A stretch of DNA of 64,000 nt from Candidatus Palauibacter soopunensis (GTDB taxonomy: Bacteria; Gemmatimonadota; Gemmatimonadetes; Palauibacterales; Palauibacteraceae). The translations under genes were made by a program, and so were the position numbers. The stretch spans positions 1 through 64,000 of the forward strand of contig NZ_CANPVT010000008.1 in assembly GCF_947581735.1 (NCBI RefSeq). The letters are read 5' to 3'. Numbering within the stretch: the first letter of the stretch is position 1; each line of letters begins with the position of its first letter. Positions 46,354 through 54,038 of the stretch are shown here, piece after piece. The notes beneath the pieces are model-generated. The model made no database searches. It saw only the letters and a list, made by a program, of their open reading frames with translations, and had not been told where the DNA came from.

Positions 46354-48866
46354 CCCGGTCCACGGCGACAACGGCGTCCCGCCGCTCGGCCCCGCCACTG
46401 GTCGGGAAACTGCCGCCGCATTGTGAGCGCGACCTCAGCGCGCTGCGTCGCTTCGTGCGGACCACCGTGATGGGAGCGGCGCCGGCCGAGGCCGTCTCCC
46501 CTTCCGAAGTCCGGCACGTGCTCGTGACCGGCGCGACCGGCTTCATCGGGCGCTTCCTCGTGCGCGACCTGCTGGCGCATGACGCCGGCCTGCACGTGCA
46601 CTGCCTCGTGCGGGCGGCGAGCGCGGAGGAGGGGTTCGGGCGGCTGCGCGCGAACATGGAACACGCGGAGACCTGGGATGATGACTTCGCTTCGCGCATC
46701 CATGTCCGGGCGGGGGACATCGACCAGCCGCGGCTCGGCCTGTCGCGCGCCGACTTCGACGATCTCTGCGCGAACATCGACGCCGTCTATCACCTCGCCG
46801 CCACGCTGAGTCTGGCCGCGTCGTACGCCGCCATCCGCCGCGTGAACGCGTCCAGTCTTCGCAACGTGCTGGAGCTGTGCCTGCGCACGCGCTACAAGCA
46901 CCTGTTCTACGCCGGGACGATGGGGATCTTCCCCCAGTACGTCTGCACCTTCGCGCACGAGTACGAGGGGAGCCGCATCGTCCACGAGGCGCAGCCCGAC
47001 CTGGCCAGCATGAAGAAGACGTTTCCGCTCGGGCTGCTCGGATACCCCTGGAGCAAGCTCGTCGCCGAGCAGGCGCTGCTGTTCGCGCAGTCGGCTGGTC
47101 TCCCGATGGCCGTGTTTCGCCTGGGGCAGACCAGCATGGCATCGACCGGATACAGTCAGCCGAGCAACATCAGCCAGCGGCTCTTCGCGGCGGCCGTAGA
47201 CGTCGGATCGGTTCCATCCGGATTCACCCTGCAGTCCACCAACGATCCGGCCGATACGCTGAGCCGCACGTGCACCGACATCTCATTGAACCCGGAACGA
47301 CGGTTCACGCTCTACAACTGCTGCAATCCGACACCCTCCTATCGCACGGTGTCGCTCGAGGAGGTCGGGCTGGACTTGCCGGAGGTGTCGTACCAGGCGT
47401 TCAGGCGTGCCTGCCAGGCCCGCGGCGACGCTTCGCCCATGGCCGGATACTGGCCGGTCCTCGATCACTTCGGACGCTACTGGCTGCGGGGGACCGAGGC
47501 GGCCACGTCGCTCCCGATCAGCGACCGCGCCATTCGCGAGGACTGTCCCCGGCCGATCGAATGGCCCGGCCCGCTTACCCGCTACGTGCGCTACAACCGG
47601 TGGGTCCGGACGCATCGCGAGGACTGGCCCCATCCGCTGCCGCGCCGCAGCCTGGACTTCGACCGGCTGGTGAAGCAGGCGAGGCGCTACGCCGGAGAAA
47701 ACGGCGTCTCCTTCGAGGACACCTATCCCGGGTGGATGCTCGAAGGGCTGGAGCAACTCGTGGAAGCGCTCAACTCGCCCGAGGCGGGCCTGCCGGACGA
47801 CCGAATCGGCCACATCGTCTTCGACATGTGCCGGCTCCTGCGGAACAACGCGGAACTCGCCGGCGAACGCCGCCGCCATCCCGTGATCGAGCGGCAGGAG
47901 ATCGTCCGACCGGTGTTCATCGTGGGCATTAACCGGACGGGCACCACCTACCTGCACCGCCTCATGGCCCGGGACCCCCGGTTCTGGGCGCTACGGGCGT
48001 ACGAGTACGTCGAGCCCGTCATCGCCGGCGGCGATTACGCCGGCCTGGCCGGCACGCCCGGGGACCCGCGCCGGCCGCTGGCGGCCGACGTGTTCAAGGC
48101 GTCCGGCATCATCGATTCCTTCGAGGGGATTCACCATATCGGCATCGACGAGCCGGAAGAGGACATCCCGATCCTCCGGCTCTCGTTCAGAGCCTGGATG
48201 TTCGCCACCCGGCATCCCATTCCGACATACGAGCGTTGGCTCGAAGCGAGCGGCTCGCGCGAATCGTACGCGCTGCACCGACGCGTCATGCAGCACTACA
48301 CCTGGCAGCGCCGGGAGCGGTATCGCGGGGCCGACGGACAGTGGCTGTTCAAGATGCCGACGCATCTCATGGAGCTGGAGGCGCTGACCGAAGCCTATCC
48401 CGACGCCTTGTTCATCCAGACGCACCGCGAGCCCGCGCAGTTCATGGGATCGTGGTGCAGCCTGGTAGAGCGGATTCGCTCGACCGTCAGCAGACCGCGT
48501 CCGCCGGAGGTGCTGGGCGCCGAGCAGTTGCGCGCGATGAGCCGCCTCCTCGACCGGGCGGTGGCGTTTCGCGAGTCGCGCCCGGAGCTGGACGACCGCT
48601 GGATCGATGTCAGCTACTACGATCTCGTCGAGGATCCGATGGCGGTCGTGGCGCAGGTCTACGATCGCCGCGGCTGGCCCCTGAGACCCGAAGCCGTCGC
48701 CGCCATGGAAGCGTGGCTCGACGAGCAGATGGAGCGCCGCCGCACCGAGAAGCGCCACACGTACGACATCGCGGACTACGGCCTGACGCGCAAAGCGATC
48801 GACGAGGCCTTCGTGCGCTATCTCGACTTCCTGTCGGGCAGTGGCCGCCGGGCTTCGCTGCTGTGA
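46350..48866 (+). CDS. Thioester reductase - sulfotransferase fusion
   Basis: 838 residues. Residues about 55-400 are a thioester reductase of the extended SDR type that releases carrier-bound chains: VLVTGATGFIGR (57-68), the active Thr190 in YAGTMG, Tyr232/Lys236 in GYPWSK. It has no adenylation or carrier domain, so it must act on the PKS ACP in trans. Residues about 515-838 are a PAPS-dependent sulfotransferase (Sulfotransfer_3-like): 5'-phosphosulfate loop VGINRTGTTYLH (525-536) and 3'-phosphate site HREPAQFMGSWCSL (692-705). The expected sequence is acyl-ACP to aldehyde (to alcohol), then to sulfate ester, using PAPS from CysD/CysNC. Fusions of sulfotransferase with thioesterase are known in olefin-forming PKSs; a reductase partner is different chemistry. 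Confidence 0.85.
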   Translation: MTRSTATTASRRSAPPLVGKLPPHCERDLSALRRFVRTTVMGAAPAEAVSPSEVRHVLVTGATGFIGRFLVRDLLAHDAGLHVHCLVRAASAEEGFGRLRANMEHAETWDDDFASRIHVRAGDIDQPRLGLSRADFDDLCANIDAVYHLAATLSLAASYAAIRRVNASSLRNVLELCLRTRYKHLFYAGTMGIFPQYVCTFAHEYEGSRIVHEAQPDLASMKKTFPLGLLGYPWSKLVAEQALLFAQSAGLPMAVFRLGQTSMASTGYSQPSNISQRLFAAAVDVGSVPSGFTLQSTNDPADTLSRTCTDISLNPERRFTLYNCCNPTPSYRTVSLEEVGLDLPEVSYQAFRRACQARGDASPMAGYWPVLDHFGRYWLRGTEAATSLPISDRAIREDCPRPIEWPGPLTRYVRYNRWVRTHREDWPHPLPRRSLDFDRLVKQARRYAGENGVSFEDTYPGWMLEGLEQLVEALNSPEAGLPDDRIGHIVFDMCRLLRNNAELAGERRRHPVIERQEIVRPVFIVGINRTGTTYLHRLMARDPRFWALRAYEYVEPVIAGGDYAGLAGTPGDPRRPLAADVFKASGIIDSFEGIHHIGIDEPEEDIPILRLSFRAWMFATRHPIPTYERWLEASGSRESYALHRRVMQHYTWQRRERYRGADGQWLFKMPTHLMELEALTEAYPDALFIQTHREPAQFMGSWCSLVERIRSTVSRPRPPEVLGAEQLRAMSRLLDRAVAFRESRPELDDRWIDVSYYDLVEDPMAVVAQVYDRRGWPLRPEAVAAMEAWLDEQMERRRTEKRHTYDIADYGLTRKAIDEAFVRYLDFLSGSGRRASLL

Positions 48867-49969
48867 CACTCCGCCGGCGGTGGCCGCCGCCCGGTCCGGT
48901 TCTCGTCACGGGCGCGAACGGCTACGTCGCATCGTGGCTGGTGAAGAAGCTTCTGGAACTTGGGTTCGACGTCCACGCGACCGTGCGCGATCCCCGGGAT
49001 CCCGAGAGAACCGGCCACCTGCGGACGATCGCCCGGGACTGTCCCGGGACGCTGACCCTGTTTCGCGCCGACCTCCTCGATCCCGACGGGTTCGACGAGG
49101 CGATGGCCGGCTGCCCGCTGGTCTTCCACACCGCGTCCCCACTCATTGTGCGCGACGTCGACGATCCGGTGCGCGATCTCATCGAGCCCGCGACACGCGG
49201 TACGCGTCACGTCTTGGAGGCCGCTGGACGGACAGACGCGGTCCAACGCGTCGTGCTGACTTCCAGCATCGTGGCGATCTACGGAGACGCGGCAGACCTC
49301 GAGCAGATCGAGGCGGACCGGTTCGACGAGAGCCACTGGAACACCACGAGCCACGAAAGCCACCAGCCCTATTCCTACTCCAAGACGCTGTCGGAGCGGC
49401 TGGCCTGGAAAATGGCGGATGAACAGGCCCGGTGGGATCTGGTGGTGGTGAATCCCGGACTGGTTCTCGGACCCGGCCTCGGCCGAAACACCAGCGCCGA
49501 GGGGGTTCTGATCATGCGCGATCTGGGAAACGGGGCCCATCGCGTCGGCGCGCCCGAACTGGAGTTCGCCATCGTCGATGTCCGGGATGTTGCGGAGGGT
49601 CACCTGCAGGCGGGTCTCATCCCTGAGGCGGAGGGACGCCACATCCTGGTCAGCGAGACGCGCAGCCTGATCGAAATCTCCGGGATCCTGCGGGAGCGCT
49701 TCGGCGACGGCTTCCCCTTCCCCCGGCGCACCGTGTCCAATCCGATGGCCATCGGGTACGCGCCCCTGGGGGGGATTCCCCGCGCCGTGGCGAAGCGCAA
49801 CGTGGGGTATCCCCTGAGGTTCGAGAACGCGCGCGCCAGGACCGTTCTCGGCATGACCTTCCGTCCCGTCGAGGAGACCATTGTCAGTCACTTCCAGCAA
49901 CTGCTGAACGACGGCCTCGTCTCCACGCCTCGGGGCGGCCGCCGGGACCGAACGCGGGCGTCACGCTGA
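48863..49969 (+). CDS. NAD(P)-dependent SDR reductase (dihydroflavonol-4-reductase/aldehyde reductase-like)
   Basis: 368 residues, GTG start overlapping the preceding stop. It is an extended SDR with cofactor motif VLVTGANGYVASWLVKKLLE (about 13-32) and the Arg of VRDPRDPERTGHL that favours NADPH. TASPL, SSIVAIYGD (active Ser) and YSYSKTLSE (Tyr and Lys of YxxxK) follow. The DFR/cinnamoyl-CoA-reductase subgroup reduces aldehydes and ketones to alcohols. As last gene of the operon it could reduce the aldehyde released by the thioester reductase, giving the alcohol that the sulfotransferase needs. It could alternatively reduce a keto group on the chain. It converges on the aldehyde dehydrogenase gene with a two-base gap. 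Confidence 0.88.
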   Translation: MTLRRRWPPPGPVLVTGANGYVASWLVKKLLELGFDVHATVRDPRDPERTGHLRTIARDCPGTLTLFRADLLDPDGFDEAMAGCPLVFHTASPLIVRDVDDPVRDLIEPATRGTRHVLEAAGRTDAVQRVVLTSSIVAIYGDAADLEQIEADRFDESHWNTTSHESHQPYSYSKTLSERLAWKMADEQARWDLVVVNPGLVLGPGLGRNTSAEGVLIMRDLGNGAHRVGAPELEFAIVDVRDVAEGHLQAGLIPEAEGRHILVSETRSLIEISGILRERFGDGFPFPRRTVSNPMAIGYAPLGGIPRAVAKRNVGYPLRFENARARTVLGMTFRPVEETIVSHFQQLLNDGLVSTPRGGRRDRTRASR

Positions 49970-49971
49970 AG

Positions 49972-51339
49972 TCAGTCTCCTACCCACACCGTCTTCACGT
50001 TCACGAACTCGCGGATCGCATGGGGGCCGAGTTCCCGCCCGTAGCCCGAGCGTTTGACGCCGCCGAAGGGGACGCGGGGATCGGAAGCGGACATCCCGTT
50101 GATGAAGACGCCGCCGGCCTCCAGGTCGCGGACGGCGCGGGCCCGTTCCTCGGGATCGTTCGTCCAGATGGCGGAGCAGAGGCCGAACTCGGTTGCGTTC
50201 GCCCGTTCGATGGCCTCGTCGATGTCGGCGACCGGGAAGATGCTGGCGACCGGACCGAAGATCTCGTCGTCCGTGGCGGGGGAGCCGTCCGGGACATCGG
50301 TGAGCACGGTGGGCTCGTAGAACCATCCGGGCCGGCCGGGCACGCGCCCGCCGGTGGCCACGCGGGCGCCGGCCGCCACGGTGGCCCCCACCTGCTCCGC
50401 GACATTGTCCCGCAGGTCGCGGCGGGCCAGCGGTCCGATTTCGACCTCGGGCTCCCTCGGGTCGCCGACCCGGAGCGCCGCCACGCGTTCGACGAGCCGT
50501 GCGGTGAACTCGTCGACGATCGAACGCTGGACGAGCATCCGCTTGGCGGCGATGCACGACTGGCCGTTGTTCCACATGCGGGCATCGACGGCGGTCGCGA
50601 CGGCCCGGTCGAGGTCCGCGCTCTCCATGACGATGAAGGGATCGCTGCCACCGAGTTCGAGCACGGTCGTCTTGATGCGGCGTCCCGCCTCGGCCGCGAG
50701 TGCGGAGCCGGCCGCGACGGAGCCCGTGAGGGAGGCGGCCTGCACGGTCGGGTCGTCCAGCACGCGCGGAATGTCCTCGACCTCGACGAAGACGTTCTGG
50801 AATACGCCCTCGGGGAAGCCGGCGCGCGAGAACAGTCCCTCGAGCGCGACCGCGCACTGCGGCACGTTGGGCGAGTGCTTGAGCAGGAAGACGTTGCCGG
50901 CCAGCACCGTCGGCACCGCGGAGCGCATGGCCTGCCAGAACGGGAAGTTCCACGGCATGATTCCGAGCACCGCGCCCAGGGGATGGTACTCGACCCAGCA
51001 GTGCGTGCCGGTGGACTCGAAGCGCTCGGGCGCCAGGTGCGCGGGCCCGTGCTCGGCGTAGTAGCGGCACACCCAGGCGCATTTCTCCGCCTCGGCGACC
51101 GCGCTGGCGAGCGGCTTGCCCATCTCGCGCGTCATCAGCAGGCCGTACGCCGCCTTGCCCCGCTCGACGAGTTCCGCGAGCGCGAGGAGACGCTCGGCCC
51201 TCTCCGCCACCGGCACGCGCCTCCACACCTCGAACCCCGCACGGGCCCGTGCCAGCGCCTCGTCGATCCCGTCCGCATCGAGGGCCGGGAACGACGCGAG
51301 CCGTTCTTCCGTGGTCGGATCTATGCTCTCGAAAGGCAT
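49972..51339 (-). CDS. NAD(P)-dependent aldehyde dehydrogenase (succinate-semialdehyde type)
   Basis: 455 residues from the ATG at 51339; a GTG at 51354 would add five residues. ALDH superfamily motifs are MPWNFPFWQAMRSAVPTVLAGNVFLLKHSPNVP (cofactor), TGSVAAGSALA, ELGGSDPFIVM with the general base Glu, catalytic Cys in NNGQSCIAAKR, and EIFGPVASIF. The closest subgroup is GabD/YneI-like semialdehyde dehydrogenases. It oxidises an aldehyde to the acid in the cytoplasm. It faces the end of the lipid operon, so it might remove escaped aldehyde intermediate, but nothing shows shared regulation. Confidence 0.9.
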   Translation of the reverse strand: MPFESIDPTTEERLASFPALDADGIDEALARARAGFEVWRRVPVAERAERLLALAELVERGKAAYGLLMTREMGKPLASAVAEAEKCAWVCRYYAEHGPAHLAPERFESTGTHCWVEYHPLGAVLGIMPWNFPFWQAMRSAVPTVLAGNVFLLKHSPNVPQCAVALEGLFSRAGFPEGVFQNVFVEVEDIPRVLDDPTVQAASLTGSVAAGSALAAEAGRRIKTTVLELGGSDPFIVMESADLDRAVATAVDARMWNNGQSCIAAKRMLVQRSIVDEFTARLVERVAALRVGDPREPEVEIGPLARRDLRDNVAEQVGATVAAGARVATGGRVPGRPGWFYEPTVLTDVPDGSPATDDEIFGPVASIFPVADIDEAIERANATEFGLCSAIWTNDPEERARAVRDLEAGGVFINGMSASDPRVPFGGVKRSGYGRELGPHAIREFVNVKTVWVGD

Positions 51340-51447
51340 CTCGCTCTCTCTCACGAGACGTTACCATTAGCACGGTCTGCCTAGCGAAATCGTCCGGTTT
51401 CTGCGCGCGACCCGCAAGCCCCGGCCGGACCTGCCCTGGAGCCGTGC

Positions 51448-52311
51448 GTGACCGAAGCCGACGCTGTGGCCCGGACTGCGGCCGATACCGCCGCCGCCAA
51501 CGCTCGCGAGGCGGATCTCGTGCGGGACCTGCTTTCCGCCCGCGACGAGCGTGAGACGATACAGCCGCCGACGCTGCGGCACGAAGGGTTCAGTCTCGAT
51601 GATGCATACCGAATCGGGGCCGCGCTCGACCGCCGCCTTCGGGAGCGGGGATACCGGCCGGCGGGCTGCAAGGTCGGGTTCACGAACAAGGCGATCTGGC
51701 CGCGGTTCGGGCTGGATGAACCGATCCTCGCCCCCATCTACGCTCGAACGCTGCGCCTGGCGAGACCGGCGGCGGAGGTCTCGCTGGCGACGTTCCGCGC
51801 CCCGATGATCGAAGTGGAGGTCGTCTTCGGCATCGAGCCCGGGGGTGACGCGCGCAGGGGTGAGGCGCCCAACGGCGGCCGGCCGAGTTGGATCGCGCTG
51901 GGATTCGAGATCGTCGACTGTCACTATCCGGACTGGCACCTCACGCCCGCGGATTCGGTCGCCGACTTCGGGCTCCACGGCGCGCTCATCGTCGGCCGGC
52001 CGGTCACCCGGGAGGTGCCGGATTTCGACGAACGGGTGGCCCGCCTCGACCGGCTCGAAGTCCGGCTTCTCCGTAACGAGGCACTCGTGGCGCGCGGGCG
52101 GGGAAGCGATGTCCTCGGGCATCCGCGCGAGGCGCTGGAGGTCGTGCCGCGGTTGTGGCCGCGCTTCTCCGGTGCCGGGATCCCGGCACACGGCCTGCTC
52201 GTGAGCACGGGGACGATGACCCCGCTCGAGCCGCTGTCCGCCCCCGACGTGTGGCGGGTGGAGGCGAGCGGCGTGGACCTCCCGGGCCTCCGAATCGCGC
52301 TGACCGACTGA
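51448..52311 (+). CDS. 2-keto-4-pentenoate hydratase / FAH-family enzyme
   Basis: 287 residues from a GTG. The fold is that of fumarylacetoacetate hydrolase-like hydratases and decarboxylases (MhpD/DmpH). Visible motifs are GYRPAGCKVGFTNKAIWPRFGLDEPI, the metal-site acids in APMIEVEVVFGIEP (ExE), WIALGFEIVDCHYPDW and the closing STGTMTPLEPLSAPDVWR. These enzymes hydrate 2-hydroxypentadienoates or decarboxylate 4-oxalocrotonate in meta-cleavage of aromatics. No other ring-cleavage genes are near, so the physiological substrate is open. The divergent space with the aldehyde dehydrogenase (51340-51447) holds both promoters. Confidence 0.82.
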   Translation: MTEADAVARTAADTAAANAREADLVRDLLSARDERETIQPPTLRHEGFSLDDAYRIGAALDRRLRERGYRPAGCKVGFTNKAIWPRFGLDEPILAPIYARTLRLARPAAEVSLATFRAPMIEVEVVFGIEPGGDARRGEAPNGGRPSWIALGFEIVDCHYPDWHLTPADSVADFGLHGALIVGRPVTREVPDFDERVARLDRLEVRLLRNEALVARGRGSDVLGHPREALEVVPRLWPRFSGAGIPAHGLLVSTGTMTPLEPLSAPDVWRVEASGVDLPGLRIALTD

Positions 52312-52457
52312 CGGACCGATTCAACGGGCTTGCCCGCTCCCGCGCGACGGTGGAACATAGCAGGCCACGGTCTGCCAGCAGCGCCATGTGACCGGAGACC
52401 GCCGGCCCGCGCGAGCGCGAGGTCGCGATCGCACCGACCCTCTCACGGGGAGCAGGC

Positions 52458-54038
52458 ATGCCAGACTCCGCCGCGAACGGCGGCAGCCCGACCGGCCGCT
52501 GGGCAAAGGTCATCGATCACACGCGCTGTATCGGCTGCCACGCCTGCACGACGGCCTGCAAGTCGGAGAACGAAGTCCCCCTCGGCGTCACCCGCACCTA
52601 CGTGAAGTACGCCGACGTGGGGACCTTCCCGGCCGCGCGGCGCGCCTTCCAGGTCACGCGCTGCAACCAGTGCGACGACGCGCCGTGCACGACCGCCTGC
52701 CCCACCGAGGCCATGTTCCGCCGTCCCGACGGGATCGTGGACTTCGACAAGTCGATCTGCATCGGCTGCAAGGCGTGCATCGCCGCCTGTCCCTATGACG
52801 CGATCTTCATCAACCCGGACGACCATTCGGCGGAGAAGTGCAATTTCTGCGCTCACCGCATCGACATGGGGCTGGAGCCCGCCTGCGTCACGGTGTGTCC
52901 GACGGAGGCGATCATCGTCGGCGACCTCGACGACCCCGAGTCGAAGGTCTCGCAGTACGTGGGGCGCGATCCGGTGAGCGTCCGGCGCCCGGAGAAGGAG
53001 ACGCACCCGAAGCTGTTCTACAAGGGGGCGCACCAGGCCACGCTCGATCCGCTGGCCGCCGTCCGCCCCGGAGGCGGGCTGTACATGTGGAGCGAGCAGC
53101 CCGAGGGCCCGCACGAGGTCGGCTCGGGTCAGCCGCATCCGATGGGAACGGACGGGCGGCACGGCCCGAACTCGTCGGCCGCCGCGATTCTCTCCTACGA
53201 TGTCTCGCACACCGCGCCGTGGGACTGGCGCGTGAGCCTGTACACGCTCACCAAGGGGGTCTCCGCCGGCGTATACCTCGCGGTGCTCCTCCTCTGCCTG
53301 CTGGGCGGGCTCGCGTGGCAGGGCGGGACCTGGCTGACGCTCACGCCGCTCCTCGGCCTCGCCGCGCTCGCGCTCACCGGCGGGCTGCTGATCTGGGACC
53401 TCGAGCACCCGAAGCGCTTCTTCCTCATCTTCACGAGACCCCACATGAAGAGTTGGCTCGTGCGGGGGGCGTTCGTGATCGCGGGCTACGGCGCGGCCCT
53501 GACCGCGCACCTCGCGGCGGCGCTGATCGGCGGCGCCGGGGCCGCGGAGACGACGCGCTGGATGGCGTGGGCGGGGGCGCCCCTGGCCGGCATGACCGCG
53601 GTCTACACGGCCTACCTGTTCGCGCAGGCCCGGGCGCGCGACCTGTGGCAGAATCCGCTCCTGCCGCCGCACTTCCTCGTACAGGCGCTGCTGGCCGGCG
53701 GCGCGGCCCTGATGCTCTTCCCGTCGCTCGGCGGCTCCGCCGCGCTGGGCCGGCTGGTGGGACTCACGGCCGCCGCGCACCTGCTGCTCGTGCTCGCCGA
53801 ACTGACGCTCACGCACGCGACGGCCCACGCCGCCCTCGCCGCCCGGAACATGGTCCGCGGCCGCTATGCCCCGTGGTTCTGGAGCGGCATCCTGCTCGTG
53901 ACGCTGGCGGCCGTCCTCACGGTGAGCCCGGTCGGCGGCGCCTGGGTCGCCCCACTCATCGGCATCTCCGCCCTCGCGGGACTTCTCGCGCACGAGCACG
54001 CGTACGTGCAGGCCGGCCAGTCCGTGCCCCTCGCATGA
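52458..54038 (+). CDS. Fused [4Fe-4S] ferredoxin - NrfD/PsrC membrane subunit
   Basis: 526 residues. Residues about 15-190 carry four [4Fe-4S] sites: CIGCHACTTAC, CNQCDDAPCTTAC, CIGCKACIAAC and CNFCAHRIDMGLEPACVTVC. After a linker rich in Gly/His, residues about 255-526 form eight to nine membrane helices of the NrfD/PsrC quinone-binding family (YTLTKGVSAGVYLAVLLLCLLGG, LLIWDLEHPKRFFLIFTRPHMKSWLVRG). In most Psr/Phs/Ttr-type enzymes these are separate B and C subunits. The fusion links quinone oxidation or reduction directly to the Mo subunit, whose start overlaps the end of this gene (ATGA). Confidence 0.9.
   Translation: MPDSAANGGSPTGRWAKVIDHTRCIGCHACTTACKSENEVPLGVTRTYVKYADVGTFPAARRAFQVTRCNQCDDAPCTTACPTEAMFRRPDGIVDFDKSICIGCKACIAACPYDAIFINPDDHSAEKCNFCAHRIDMGLEPACVTVCPTEAIIVGDLDDPESKVSQYVGRDPVSVRRPEKETHPKLFYKGAHQATLDPLAAVRPGGGLYMWSEQPEGPHEVGSGQPHPMGTDGRHGPNSSAAAILSYDVSHTAPWDWRVSLYTLTKGVSAGVYLAVLLLCLLGGLAWQGGTWLTLTPLLGLAALALTGGLLIWDLEHPKRFFLIFTRPHMKSWLVRGAFVIAGYGAALTAHLAAALIGGAGAAETTRWMAWAGAPLAGMTAVYTAYLFAQARARDLWQNPLLPPHFLVQALLAGGAALMLFPSLGGSAALGRLVGLTAAAHLLLVLAELTLTHATAHAALAARNMVRGRYAPWFWSGILLVTLAAVLTVSPVGGAWVAPLIGISALAGLLAHEHAYVQAGQSVPLA

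Noticed and set aside
39288-48866. Terminal-olefin (OLS/CurM-type) pathway
   Set aside because: A sulfotransferase is present, but there is no thioesterase for decarboxylative elimination and no FAAL loading domain; the release domain is a reductase.
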